DNA from: Sporosarcina oncorhynchi
GTDB taxonomy: Bacteria; Bacillota; Bacilli; Bacillales_A; Planococcaceae
DNA: 64,000 nt
Assembly: GCF_033304615.1 (NCBI RefSeq)
Contig: NZ_CP129118.1
Location: 120,001 to 184,000, forward strand
Direction of reading: 5' to 3'
In this document: positions 16,683 to 26,455 of the stretch, in pieces
How positions within the stretch are numbered: position 1 is the first letter of the stretch
Layout: every line of letters begins with the position of its first letter
Made by a program: the position numbers and the translations under genes
Notes under the pieces: model-generated
What the model was told of the DNA's origin: nothing
Databases searched by the model: none
The model's input: the letters and a program-made list of their open reading frames with translations, nothing else

Positions 16683-18818
16683 TTAAGTAAACACCAAATT
16701 CAACTTCCCGTTTTCCAAGGAAAGACTTGCATCAAACTTACTGCCATTAGTAGCTGTGAATCCTTTAATCGTATTCGTTTTCCCTTTCGTACAAAGAAGT
16801 TTTACTTGCGCAGGCGTTAGTTTCTTCTTCAGATAGATACCTGGGAAAGTTTGTTTACAGCCATTTTTATAGTTGCTGCAGCCGTAAAAAGATTTTCGTG
16901 CAAGAATCATCCCTGTTTTACAATGCGGACAAGGAGCAACTTCGACCGCTTGATAGGAACCGTATGATTTAGTTGGCCGTGGCGGCACAAGTGAAGCATC
17001 AATCTTCGTCGCTTCCAATTGCCGCGGCACTTCTTCCAACAAATTCGTAATGAACTTCCCGATATTATCGAGGAAATGCTGCCCTGTTCCTTCACCGTTA
17101 CCGATTTTCCGCAAATACGCTTCCCATTTCGCCGTCATCGATGGGCTTGCGAGCAAGTTTCCTTCAATCGCCTGACAAAGCACTCGGCCTTTAGCTGTAA
17201 TGGAAACAATGTTTTTCGACACCGAAATATACCCGTGCTTTTTAATCGTTTCTATGATGTTGCTTCGGGTTGCTTCCGTTCCTAGGCCTTCAATCTCTTT
17301 CAGAATATCCGTCTCGTCCTTATCCTCGACAAGCTTCCCGCATGTTTTCATCATTGCGATCAGTTGCCCTTCCGTATACGGTTTAGGCGGCATCGTCTTG
17401 CCCTCTTTAATGGAAATCTTACTCTGGACGGGCTCCTCATTACGTAGCGGCGGCAAAGATGGCTCGTCCTTTTCCTCTTTCGACCGTTGGAACAAAGCTT
17501 TCCACCCTAGATCACGCTCGGTTTTCCCTGTCGTAAAGAACAGAAGCCCATTCACATCCGTCGTCACTTTCGTTTCCGTATACAAATAATCCGTATGGAA
17601 CATCGCAAGAGTCGTACGAACGACCTCTTCATACAGATTCCGCTCCAGAGATGATAACCGTCCAAGAACCGCTTGTGTCGGAATCTTTTTTGTCGGGATG
17701 ATTGCATAGTGTTCCTGCACTTTCGAACTGTCAACATAGCGCTTTTTCGGTGCAAGCGAAGCGACAGGGAACGGATGACCGATCAGTTGCTGGTAATCGC
17801 CAACCTGGTCCTTCAAATACGCAAATTCGTTCGGCGTAATATGTCGGGCGTCCGTCCTTGGATACGTTACGAGCTTTTTTTCATAGAGACCTTGCATGAT
17901 TTTCAACACATCCGCCGGACTCGTCTTCCATCGACGGTTCGCTGTTGCCTGCAACGTGGATAGGGCATGTAGTTGAGGCGGCGGGGTTCTTTTTTCAGTA
18001 TGCGTGACTGAAGAGACAACACCCGGAGAAGATGGCTTAAGCCCATGCTTTCTCAGCAACTCCTGAATGATCTCACGCTTTGGTTCTTTCGCTTTTGCTT
18101 TCCCTTTATACGTACCATGCTCCGCCGTAAACGTCGCTTCCACTTCGAAAAATGGCTCTGATACAAAATTCTCGATTTCCATCTGCCGCTGGTAGATTAG
18201 ATAGACAGTAGGGGTTTGCACGCGTCCGATCGGGAACACCTCTTGAACACCTTTTGCTTTTAATAACAGGGTATACAATCGTGATCCGTTCATACCAACG
18301 AGCCAATCACTTATTTGACGGGCTTTCGCTTCCTCATACAACATCAGATCTTTACGGTTGTCCCGTAAACTCGCAAACCCTTTCCGTACTTCATCGACTT
18401 CAAGTGAATTGATCCATAGTCGCTGGATCGTCTGATTCCGCGCGCCGGTCTGATAATAAATGCTATAGAAGATATTCGACCCTTCGCGATCCACGTCACA
18501 CGCATTAATGACCGTATCCGTCCCGCGAACCAACTTCTTCACAACTTGAAACTGCTTGAACTTCCCTTTTGCCACTTGAAACTCATAGCGCTCCGGTAGA
18601 ATAGGCAAACTGCCAAGTGTCCAGCGTTTCCAGGCAGGGTTGTACGTATGAGGCTCTTTTAGCTCTACTAAATGGCCAACACCCCATGTAATATAAGCAC
18701 CTTCGGGAAATATCTGACACGCTTGTATTTCCATATAGCCTTCAAATTTACGCACTGAAAAAGCGTCTGCATACGCTTTCGCCTGGGATGGTTTTTCGGC
18801 TAGTATTACTGGTTTCAT
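16683..18818 (-). CDS. topB: DNA topoisomerase III (type IA)
   Basis: A 711-residue enzyme. The N-terminal Toprim domain starts KPVILAEKPSQA and has the metal-binding D-x-D (NACDVDREGS). The active-site tyrosine lies in KLVTYPRTDARHI, and IGRVQTPTV matches the family GRVQTPTL motif. A C-terminal Cys cluster (CPHC, CSNYKNGC) and a topo_C_Rpt region follow, giving normal TopB length. It relaxes or decatenates single-stranded-region DNA. The gene is monocistronic, divergent from the histidine kinase at 19079 and convergent with opp. Confidence 0.95.
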   Translation of the reverse strand: MKPVILAEKPSQAKAYADAFSVRKFEGYMEIQACQIFPEGAYITWGVGHLVELKEPHTYNPAWKRWTLGSLPILPERYEFQVAKGKFKQFQVVKKLVRGTDTVINACDVDREGSNIFYSIYYQTGARNQTIQRLWINSLEVDEVRKGFASLRDNRKDLMLYEEAKARQISDWLVGMNGSRLYTLLLKAKGVQEVFPIGRVQTPTVYLIYQRQMEIENFVSEPFFEVEATFTAEHGTYKGKAKAKEPKREIIQELLRKHGLKPSSPGVVSSVTHTEKRTPPPQLHALSTLQATANRRWKTSPADVLKIMQGLYEKKLVTYPRTDARHITPNEFAYLKDQVGDYQQLIGHPFPVASLAPKKRYVDSSKVQEHYAIIPTKKIPTQAVLGRLSSLERNLYEEVVRTTLAMFHTDYLYTETKVTTDVNGLLFFTTGKTERDLGWKALFQRSKEEKDEPSLPPLRNEEPVQSKISIKEGKTMPPKPYTEGQLIAMMKTCGKLVEDKDETDILKEIEGLGTEATRSNIIETIKKHGYISVSKNIVSITAKGRVLCQAIEGNLLASPSMTAKWEAYLRKIGNGEGTGQHFLDNIGKFITNLLEEVPRQLEATKIDASLVPPRPTKSYGSYQAVEVAPCPHCKTGMILARKSFYGCSNYKNGCKQTFPGIYLKKKLTPAQVKLLCTKGKTNTIKGFTATNGSKFDASLSLENGKLNLVFT

Positions 18819-18993
18819 GGGAGCACCTCGATTGGTTTTTAGTACGTCCGTTCTGTTAGATTGATTATCTCATATATTGCGATGGGTTGCTATGTGGAGG
18901 AGAAGATAAATGTATTAAATAGTTTACTAATAAATGCTTTGATAGAGTTCAAAGATCAGACTATCTTTAAATATTACTATAGTTTTCCTTCAC

Positions 18994-19010
18994 TTAACCT
19001 TAACTTAACC
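18994..19010 (+). promoter_or_regulatory. Direct-repeat operator candidate TTAACC-N5-TTAACC
   Basis: Two TTAACC hexamers lie 11 bp apart in the promoter region of the kinase at 19079, which is the spacing used by OmpR/PhoP-family regulators. The intervening bases TTAAC resemble a further half copy. No response-regulator gene is adjacent. Confidence 0.5.
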
Positions 19011-19078
19011 TTCATTCTATAAACTGGAGATTTGGCATACTAGTAAGAAGCAGTTCAACCCAAAGGAGTGGATCAATC

Positions 19079-21091
19079 ATGTGGCGAACAGTCAAAGCAC
19101 TTACACTGACAGCATGTATTTTTCTGCTAGGTGTTTTTGGATATGCTTCTTCTGCCCATGGTAGTGATTATTCCCCTTTACTGTTGCAAAAAGATACACA
19201 GAGTATTGATGTATACAGTTCGCTTTATTTGATAAAAGATCTGGAAAAGACTATGACGATTGATGGAGTGGCGGCAGATGAAAATGTCAGTGCGTTCATT
19301 CCAGCGGAAGAATTGGAACAAAAAATGGGCTTTTTCCATACGGCAAAATGGCTTCGGTTTGAAGTTGAAAATGATTCTGATGAGACAGAGTGGCTTTTAG
19401 AACTCGCTTTTCCGTTGATCTATGAAATTAGGGTTTATACAAAAAAAGAACTTGGTCTTGAAGAACTATATGTCGGTGGCGCCAATTATCCTTTTCATAC
19501 AAGGGAAATTAAGCACCGGCATTTCATCTATAAGTTGGATGTACCGCGTGGTGAACGGAAGACGTATTTCATAGGCGTACATAGTACAGGGGATTTACAT
19601 CCTCCTATTAAGTTGTGGAATGAAGCAGCATTTATTGAAAAGACCCAGCAGGAATTCGTCATTCTTGGAGTGTTCTATGGAATGATCATTATTATGATTT
19701 TCTATAATCTATTTCTATTCTTCAGTTTGCGGATGAAGAGTTACCTTTATTATGTATTTGTCATTACGTGTACACTAATCGGCCAAATGTCCATTAACGG
19801 CATGCTTTTCCCATATCTATGGCCAAATTCTCCAACATGGAATGCAATGTCGACCCCGTTCTGGGTTAGTTTGGCTTGTGTTTTTATTCTCCTCTTTACG
19901 AGAAGCTTCTTGGAAACAAATCGTCATATCCCAGGCTTCAAAAAATTCTCGTGTTTTCTAACTCTGCTGAACGTGTTAGTCATTTTTGCTTTGCCGTTCT
20001 CCTTAATCCTAGCATTAAATATGATGTTGTTCAGCACAATCTGTACTTTTACGTCGGTCTTGACAGTGGCCTTCATCAGTTTAAAACGTGGTATACGACA
20101 GGCGCGATTCTTTGTGGCTGGATGGATTGTATTTCTAGTTGGCGTTCTGTTGACTATATTTGAGCGGGCTGGCTTGCTTCCATTCATGGTTGTGACAGAT
20201 TATGCAGGACAAACGGCATTGGTCCTTGAGGTGGCGCTGCTCTCATTAGCATTGGCAGATAAGATCAATATTCTGCGTGATGAGAAGGATAAAGCGGAAC
20301 AGAAAGCGTTGGAAAGCGAAGCATTGGAATCAGCCAATCGGGAATTGGAAAAGTTGAATGAAAATCTCCTTGTTATGGGAGAATCCCGCCGCAATCTACT
20401 TGCAAATATCGCGCATGAACTGGCTACACCAGTTACGCTGTTCGACAGCTATATACAAGCGTTGCAAGAAGGCATCGTCAGTTTAGATAATGCACACTTC
20501 ACTAACCTTGTCGCCGATAAAATAAATGTATTGAATCGGTTGATCAATGACTTATCGGATTTGTCGAATTTAGAGGCAGGGCAGGCAAGTATGGCGTTCG
20601 TGGATATCGATGCAGGAATTTGGTTAGGTCAAATGATTGAGAGATTTCGCTTTGAAATAGAGCAGCTTGATAGGGGCTTTACAAGTGACTGTGAAACAGG
20701 CTCGCTGAACAATTATCAGTGCAAAATCGATCGGGATCGGATGCACCAAGTTTTTTCCAATCTGATCCGGAATGCTGTCAAGTTCACTTCCAAGGAAAAA
20801 GGTATGATCTCAGTGACCGCTCATCTGGATGAAAAACATCGTTTGCTCGTTATCCAGATGAAGGATAACGGTATCGGCATAAAAGAAGAAGACTTATCCT
20901 CCATCTTCGAGAGGCTCTACACAGATTCCACCGGTTCTGCAAATGGGAACGGGAGGGGACTGGGCCTTGCGATTGTAAGGGAGATCATCCATGCACATCA
21001 AGGAAGGATTACCGTGGAAAGCGAGTTCGGCAAAGGCACGATTTTTTCAATTGCACTTCCCGTTATGCCGAGGGCGGGTCATTTGAAATGA
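19079..21091 (+). CDS. 7TMR-DISM sensor histidine kinase, no adjacent response regulator
   Basis: A 670-residue protein. It has a signal peptide (to about 30), a 7TMR-DISM extracellular beta domain (about 45-190), seven membrane helices (about 195-395), a coiled coil (KDKAEQKALESEALESANREL), HisKA with phospho-acceptor H in NIAHELATPVTLF, and HATPase (NLIRNAVKFT, DNGIGIKEE, GRGLGLAIVREI). The extracellular fold is a carbohydrate-binding-like domain in this class, so a cell-surface ligand is likely. The last ~210 bp are duplicated at 25304-25514. The usual partner regulator is not next to it. Confidence 0.88.
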   Translation: MWRTVKALTLTACIFLLGVFGYASSAHGSDYSPLLLQKDTQSIDVYSSLYLIKDLEKTMTIDGVAADENVSAFIPAEELEQKMGFFHTAKWLRFEVENDSDETEWLLELAFPLIYEIRVYTKKELGLEELYVGGANYPFHTREIKHRHFIYKLDVPRGERKTYFIGVHSTGDLHPPIKLWNEAAFIEKTQQEFVILGVFYGMIIIMIFYNLFLFFSLRMKSYLYYVFVITCTLIGQMSINGMLFPYLWPNSPTWNAMSTPFWVSLACVFILLFTRSFLETNRHIPGFKKFSCFLTLLNVLVIFALPFSLILALNMMLFSTICTFTSVLTVAFISLKRGIRQARFFVAGWIVFLVGVLLTIFERAGLLPFMVVTDYAGQTALVLEVALLSLALADKINILRDEKDKAEQKALESEALESANRELEKLNENLLVMGESRRNLLANIAHELATPVTLFDSYIQALQEGIVSLDNAHFTNLVADKINVLNRLINDLSDLSNLEAGQASMAFVDIDAGIWLGQMIERFRFEIEQLDRGFTSDCETGSLNNYQCKIDRDRMHQVFSNLIRNAVKFTSKEKGMISVTAHLDEKHRLLVIQMKDNGIGIKEEDLSSIFERLYTDSTGSANGNGRGLGLAIVREIIHAHQGRITVESEFGKGTIFSIALPVMPRAGHLK

Positions 21092-21189
21092 CCGCTGACT
21101 TGGGAAAGTAAATTGTTTATGGAAATAACGAATTAACGAATCATGCGTCCGGTTTGGCTTTGTGGTAGACGGGATAATGAATGAAGGGA

Positions 21190-21250
21190 TAAAAAGAGGC
21201 CATACTTCCGCTACTATCTTAGTAGGGAAATATGGTCTCTTCGCTTTTCT
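21190..21250 (+). terminator. Stem-loop terminator downstream of the kinase
   Basis: AGAGGCCATACTTCC... pairs with ...GGAAATATGGTCTCT with few mismatches and is followed by a T-rich tract (TCGCTTTTCTTCTTC). Confidence 0.6.
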
Positions 21251-21328
21251 TCTTCTCCATAGGCTGAAGAAGTAGCTGTCCGTTTTATGTGTCCCGATCC
21301 ATATTTTCACTATGAAATTATCTGAAAC

Positions 21329-23794
21329 CTATTCCCCCAATTCACTCCCCAATGTTCGGCGGCTGATCCAGCGGCCTTGCAGGGTGAAGATGAGACAGAC
21401 TGCCAGCAGAAAGAAGCAGGTGACGAAAAGGATTGTTTTATAATCAAACACAATCGCTGTGTCCGTATCGATCAATGCGAGCAATTGTGTAAAGATGACG
21501 CCCAAGATGGTGCCGACAGCCAAACCGTAAAGTACAAACGAAAGAACTTGTGTCAAAATAAGTTTAACGAGCCCATTCGGGGTCAGGCCGATCAAGCGTT
21601 GAACCGCGTAATCATTCCGTTTTCCATAGATTGTGTGCAATAGCGTCTGAATGACACCTAAACAAGTGGCAGTTATTAAGATGAACATGACTCCTGCAAA
21701 GAGGCTCCAGCGCTGAAAGAATAGTTGATCACTTTGAGCTGTAAAGGTTTCATAATCAGAAAACGTCAAGGCTGGCCATTGCTCATGCAAAAATTGCAAA
21801 GCGGCCATTGTCTGTTCAATTTCTGCCGTTTGCACCATAATCTCGTCCACCATTAAATGAGCGTTTATCGCAATTGGGGCGGACCAATCAAATAGAATAG
21901 GCGTATCAGATTCCGAGGAGCTGATTGTCCCTATGATTTTAACCGGTTCCACTTCTTCCTTGCTTTGCCAATCCAGATTATAGATCGCTGGCTGAAGCAC
22001 GTCTCCTATAGACAATGAGTGGTCTTCCGCAAACTTCTCTGAAACGATCACTCCATTTTCGATATCTCCATGGATTTCTCTGATCTTTCCTTTTTCAACA
22101 AATTTCTTCACATCTATTGCCTGATAGTCTGCTCCTTGCCATAGATTCTCGAGATGAAGTTCCAAGTAGTGGTAGTCACTTCTTGCGTAGGCATACTCAA
22201 CAGTCGGGAGAGCTTCGATATCCCGTGTGATTTCAGTTGTCAGAGTCGGGTCCAGCAAATCATTATGAATGACTACAGGTGTTTCATATAGAAAATCAAT
22301 ATAAGCTTTTTCATTATGATGGATAGTCTTGAATAGAGCTGTGCCGAAAATCAAAATGACCATCAAGCCGATAATGCTGAGCACAATCGGCATGTTCCGA
22401 CGGACTTGCGGCATCAGTTGGTTACAAGCCAAATAGGCTTCCTTCCCGAATAGTATCCGAACAGGCTGAAGGATAAGTTTAAGCAATCGGCTGAACAAAA
22501 ATGGCATCATATAGAGGACGAGCACGCAAATAAGCAAACTTCCGATGACCGTTTGCAACGCGCTTTTCCCATCGTTCTCTTCAAAGACGGATGAAAATAA
22601 AATGAGCAGCGCACAAGCCGAAATAAGTCCGAGCACGTATAGTTTCACTTTCGTCAGGCGGGAAGAGGGTTCGTGGTTTTCTTCCTCAATTTGCATGGGC
22701 AACAGTTGCATGCTTTTTTGCACTTGCCACTGCATGATGACTTGCAGCAATACAAATGCAATGACAGCAATACTTATCGCCAACCCGAATGGGAACTCTG
22801 TATGCGCTTCAGGTAATCTCATCTTTCGGATAAGGAATGGCAGCCATTGATGGATAACGACCATGCTAAGGAGGATGCCTGCTATAACGCCTGATCCGAT
22901 GATTGCTGACAGTTGGATTTGGACAATCTTTCCGACTTGCTTTGCAGTTGCCCCTAGAGCCCGCAATACCATCAGCTGTTCCCTCAATTTAAAGAACATG
23001 AGTTGGAAAGTGGACAGCAATAACACGGCAGCGACGATGAATACGAAAGTTGATAGGACAATCATAAAAATTGCAAGTGCCTGAAAATTGGCTTTCACAA
23101 AATCATATTCATTCGTAATATCGATTCGGAATTCGTCGTCTACTTGAATTAACGCATTGCTGATTAGCGAAGGCAAAGCATCTTCCTGTAATTTGAGTAG
23201 TGAAAATAAGCCAGCGGCACTAGTATCAGGAAGATCGACCCATTGTTTCACAGTGGCATTCGATAAAATGACTAGTTCAACGTCGGGCACTCCTGGCAGG
23301 GGGTCAAGGATTTCTTTGATGATGAATGGAGTATATTCGACATCAATTGTATCCCCGACACTTTTACTGAATAAAGAAGCGATCTTCGCTGAAATGATAA
23401 CCTCGTTATTCCCTAAATCCGATTCAAAGTGGTAACGACTTTTCACTAGATCGTCATTTTCCGCGCCTATTGTATAAACGGTCGGCAAAATGCCTTCGAT
23501 CGTAGTGTGTGTCAGGAAGACAGGAGAAGCTTCCGAGATGCCTTCTGTACTGGCAATGCTATTGTATTGTTCAGCTGTAATCCATTTCTGTTGTTCTGGA
23601 TTAAATCCAACGGTCATTTCCGCATCACCGAACAATGCATGCATTTCAGCATCCATCTGCGCTTTTGCGTTCCAAATATAAACACCCATTGTCGTGATCA
23701 GGCAAATGGTGATCGCAATAATGCTGATGCTTGTCATCACTTGTGCCTTGGCAGCGCGGAATAGCTTGAAGGCAATCGCTTTTAGATTGAACAT
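21329..23794 (-). CDS. ABC transporter permease, FtsX/MacB type
   Basis: An 821-residue permease with two FtsX-type units. It has an N-terminal TM (about 15-35), a long extracytoplasmic MacB_PCD-like domain, three central helices (about 240-345), a second TM and extracytoplasmic domain (about 470-690), and three C-terminal helices with QTLLHTIYGKRNDYAVQRLIGLTPNGL (the FtsX coupling region). It overlaps the ATPase gene by one base. Transporters of this class typically handle lipoproteins, antimicrobial peptides or cell-wall signals rather than small nutrients. The substrate is unknown. Confidence 0.85.
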   Translation of the reverse strand: MFNLKAIAFKLFRAAKAQVMTSISIIAITICLITTMGVYIWNAKAQMDAEMHALFGDAEMTVGFNPEQQKWITAEQYNSIASTEGISEASPVFLTHTTIEGILPTVYTIGAENDDLVKSRYHFESDLGNNEVIISAKIASLFSKSVGDTIDVEYTPFIIKEILDPLPGVPDVELVILSNATVKQWVDLPDTSAAGLFSLLKLQEDALPSLISNALIQVDDEFRIDITNEYDFVKANFQALAIFMIVLSTFVFIVAAVLLLSTFQLMFFKLREQLMVLRALGATAKQVGKIVQIQLSAIIGSGVIAGILLSMVVIHQWLPFLIRKMRLPEAHTEFPFGLAISIAVIAFVLLQVIMQWQVQKSMQLLPMQIEEENHEPSSRLTKVKLYVLGLISACALLILFSSVFEENDGKSALQTVIGSLLICVLVLYMMPFLFSRLLKLILQPVRILFGKEAYLACNQLMPQVRRNMPIVLSIIGLMVILIFGTALFKTIHHNEKAYIDFLYETPVVIHNDLLDPTLTTEITRDIEALPTVEYAYARSDYHYLELHLENLWQGADYQAIDVKKFVEKGKIREIHGDIENGVIVSEKFAEDHSLSIGDVLQPAIYNLDWQSKEEVEPVKIIGTISSSESDTPILFDWSAPIAINAHLMVDEIMVQTAEIEQTMAALQFLHEQWPALTFSDYETFTAQSDQLFFQRWSLFAGVMFILITATCLGVIQTLLHTIYGKRNDYAVQRLIGLTPNGLVKLILTQVLSFVLYGLAVGTILGVIFTQLLALIDTDTAIVFDYKTILFVTCFFLLAVCLIFTLQGRWISRRTLGSELGE

Positions 23795-24606
23795 TAGCGC
23801 TCACCTCTTGTAATAACCTTGAATTTTGAAAGGATGGCATCTAAATCATCAGTTGTTTTATTGTTTTGATAGGAATCGACGATCATGCCATCGTGGAAAA
23901 ATAGAACCCGATCTGCGAATGTCGCGACATATGGATCATGCGTGACAAGCAAAATAGTCTGGCCTTCTTGCTGCAAGTCGACAAGCAACTGTAAAATGTC
24001 ATCTGTCGTATTCACGTCCAGCGATCCCGTCGGCTCATCGGCAAGCAGGATGGGGGGCTTAGTAATAATTGCGCGGGCAATTGCCACCCGCTGTTTTTGT
24101 CCCCCTGACAACTCGTGTGGCCGATGCTTCCGCCAGTTAGCGATGCCTAACTGCTTCATCGTTGCTTCGACACGGGTTTTTGTTTCTTTCGTTGGAATGT
24201 CATTTAAAATAAGTGGCAGTGCGATATTATCTTCAACAGATAAGTCTTTTAGCAGATGAAAGGATTGGAAGATGAAACCGATATTCTCTTTCCGGAAGTT
24301 TGATGATTGTGGTTCCTTATAAATGGAATTAGCCTCTTTTCCAAATAAGAAAATTGTTCCCGTCGTCGGCTCATCAATCGCACTGATCATATTGAGCAGC
24401 GTACTCTTTCCAGACCCACTCGTCCCCATGATTGCCACCATTTCACCTTTATAAATAGAGCAGTGAATATTTTTCAATGCTTCAACTTGATGCTCTTTCT
24501 GTTTAAATATTTTCGACATGCCTTCAACGCGCAAAATTTCTGTTAACCTCGATTCCGGGACAGGTATTTGATCAATCACCTGCTTCAACGGATTGAACCC
24601 ATTCAT
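23794..24606 (-). CDS. ABC transporter ATPase, LolD/MacB type
   Basis: A 270-residue ATPase with Walker A GTSGSGKST, signature LSGGQKQRVAIA, Walker B ILLADEPTGSLD and H-loop VTHDPY. The family mark DEPTGSLDVNT is typical of LolD/MacB/FtsE-like subunits. The chosen start overlaps the sigma gene by 35 bp but has GGGG 9 bp upstream; M30 is an alternative. It powers the adjacent FtsX-type permease. Confidence 0.88.
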   Translation of the reverse strand: MNGFNPLKQVIDQIPVPESRLTEILRVEGMSKIFKQKEHQVEALKNIHCSIYKGEMVAIMGTSGSGKSTLLNMISAIDEPTTGTIFLFGKEANSIYKEPQSSNFRKENIGFIFQSFHLLKDLSVEDNIALPLILNDIPTKETKTRVEATMKQLGIANWRKHRPHELSGGQKQRVAIARAIITKPPILLADEPTGSLDVNTTDDILQLLVDLQQEGQTILLVTHDPYVATFADRVLFFHDGMIVDSYQNNKTTDDLDAILSKFKVITRGER

Positions 24607-25153
24607 CTATGTACGCCCCTTTCAATTGTTGTCGCAAACGGTGTAACCCCCGCCGGATATTTGTCTTTACAGTACCTTCTGGACAATCCAGAATGAGTGC
24701 AATTTCCTTTACGGTAAGATCTTGATAAAAGCGGAGCAATAAGACCGTTTTGTACTTTTCCTCCAGCCTTCTTAACGCTTCCCATAAATCCAACTGTTCA
24801 TCTATATCAGGATTGTTCGATGAAGCATATGTATCTAGCTCGCTTGGATCAGTAGGGTCTGTCTGTTTAGCCTTTTCTATGTAGGTCTTACTGCAATTGA
24901 TGACAATACGTGTAATCCAAGTGGAGAAGTATTGCGGTTCTCTTAACTTAGGCAAAGCTTCATAGGCACGGATAACAGACTGCTGAAAAATATCAACGGC
25001 ATCTTCCTCATTTTGAACGTAAACGAACGCAATTCGATATAATTGAGCCTGTAGTGGTTCAAGTAATTCGTAAAAAGCCTTTTCATCACCTGTTTGAGCC
25101 TTCATGACAAGGGCACTTTGAATAGTAAGAATGTAGAACACCTCCCTGCTCAT
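24572..25153 (-). CDS. ECF-type RNA polymerase sigma factor linked to an ABC transporter
   Basis: Sigma-70 region 2 is visible (YRIAFVYVQNEEDAVDIFQQSVIRAYEAL, with STWITRIVINC), as is region 4 (LLLRFYQDLTVKEIALILDCPEGTVKTNIRRGLHRLR). Start choice is open. The frame begins at a GTG (25183) and has an ATG at 25153, but the only strong ribosome site (GGGAGGTG) lies inside this and points to an ATT at 25132. No anti-sigma gene follows, and the ABC genes are directly coupled downstream, so the sigma may serve transporter-linked signalling. Confidence 0.82.
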   Translation of the reverse strand: MSREVFYILTIQSALVMKAQTGDEKAFYELLEPLQAQLYRIAFVYVQNEEDAVDIFQQSVIRAYEALPKLREPQYFSTWITRIVINCSKTYIEKAKQTDPTDPSELDTYASSNNPDIDEQLDLWEALRRLEEKYKTVLLLRFYQDLTVKEIALILDCPEGTVKTNIRRGLHRLRQQLKGAYIDEWVQSVEAGD

Positions 25154-25303
25154 TAGACTCTGCAAAACTAGATTTCGATTCACTTTTTAAATAAAGATTT
25201 AGAAGTCACATAGAGATCTGAAATCAGCTTTTATTATCGGTTAAAGATTACCTTTTTTCGTAGCAGTCTCGTTTAATCAATATGACGAAATAAGAGCAGA
25301 ACA

Positions 25304-25514
25304 CCTATCCTCCATCTTCGAGAGACTCTACACAGATTCTACCGGTTCTGCAAATGGAAACGGAAGGGCACTGGGACTGGGACTGGGACTCGCGATTGTG
25401 AGGGGAATCATCCATGCTCATCAAGGAAAGATCACTGTAGAAAGCGAGTTCGGCAAAGGCATGACTTTTTCAATTTCTCTTCCGGTTATGCCGAAAACGG
25501 GGCATTTTAAATGA
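25304..25514 (+). pseudogene. Histidine kinase 3'-end remnant, duplicate of the gene at 19079
   Basis: The open frame SSIFERLYTDSTGSANGNGR... to ...PVMPKTGHFK and stop is nearly identical to the last ~70 codons of the kinase at 19079. The homology runs on past the stop (TGACCGCTGACT). It has an in-frame expansion, CTGGGA three times, where the parent has one. Everything 5' of the ATPase G-box is missing and there is no start. The fragment faces the same way as the intact copy, so the ABC/sigma module is bracketed by direct repeats. Confidence 0.88.
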
Positions 25515-25680
25515 CCGCTGACTCGATATAATCAACTGTTTGCATCTGACAGGTTAATCGTGTTTAGCAAATTGGTTAGATGGGCTTTAATAAATGTCTG
25601 CAAACTGTGGACTTTCTTTGGTATTAGGTTATCATTAAGGAAAGAGAGCTTGCTTAATTTGAAAAAATGGGGGGAAGGAC

Positions 25681-26430
25681 ATGTCAGTTTATAAATTGGG
25701 TGAGGAACTTAATCTGCGGTTAGTAAGAGGAATAGAACAAGGCTATAGTGACTATGCTGAAGTAAGGAAAGAAAAACGAGAGGAATTACTCGTTAGCGGT
25801 GCGTATGCCTGGGTTAAAGGAAATCATATAGAACATCAAGTGGCTAAAGAGCTTCAAGAAATCGGCATCGAATTTAAACAAGAGAAAGCTGGATATACAT
25901 GGGAGTACCTGAGTTTCAAAGAGCCAAAAGAAAGTAATCTAATCATCATCAAAAATGCGAATGTCATAAAAGGGAAATCAAAAGAACCTGTTTTAGATAC
26001 TTCCAACACAGAGAATTATTTGGTGAGGTTGTCGAAAATAAATTCAGATATTGATTTTGACGAAGTAAGGGGAACCAAGCAAGGGACGCTTCAATTTCCA
26101 AGTTTAGAAATGCAACCAGTATTGACTGAAGCCAAGGACATAGAAGAGCTTCAAAAACAATATAAGCACTTCTATATTTTGACGTATATGATTGACCCCG
26201 CCAGCCGAATGTTGATGTCTATAGATTTATGGATGCCTGAGTATAAAAAAGACAGTAAGGTAGAAATGGTAAAAATTGATTCTTTAACAGAATATTTAAA
26301 TCACACAGGTGCACATATCAATTTAGAAGCTATTCAAGAACTTGTTAATATTCCTGAAGAAGAGTTCTCTGGGACAGCTTCTGAGTTTGACTTTAATTCA
26401 TTCGAGCAAGAAAAAGAAGAAGATGCATAA
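25681..26430 (+). CDS. DUF5986-like protein, putative toxin partner of the ImmA/IrrE-type gene
   Basis: A 249-residue soluble protein starting MSVYKLGEELNLRLVRGIEQGYSDY after GGGGGGAAGG. It has no signal or membrane segment, and the acidic tail is EQEKEEDA. The order and pairing with a following XRE-peptidase gene match the spr1629-type arrangement, in which a DUF5986 protein is coupled to a repressor/antitoxin with a zinc-peptidase motif. I recall this from family descriptions and could not test it. The gap to the next gene is 25 bp, so they form an operon. Its biochemical activity is unknown. Confidence 0.65.
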   Translation: MSVYKLGEELNLRLVRGIEQGYSDYAEVRKEKREELLVSGAYAWVKGNHIEHQVAKELQEIGIEFKQEKAGYTWEYLSFKEPKESNLIIIKNANVIKGKSKEPVLDTSNTENYLVRLSKINSDIDFDEVRGTKQGTLQFPSLEMQPVLTEAKDIEELQKQYKHFYILTYMIDPASRMLMSIDLWMPEYKKDSKVEMVKIDSLTEYLNHTGAHINLEAIQELVNIPEEEFSGTASEFDFNSFEQEKEEDA

Positions 26431-26455
26431 ACTTTAGTAGAAAAGAGGGCGTATT

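Noticed and set aside
21329..24606. HrtAB heme exporter as partner of HssRS
   Set aside because: The permease is 821 residues with two FtsX units, while HrtB is about 350. It is linked to a sigma gene and lies 11 kb away.
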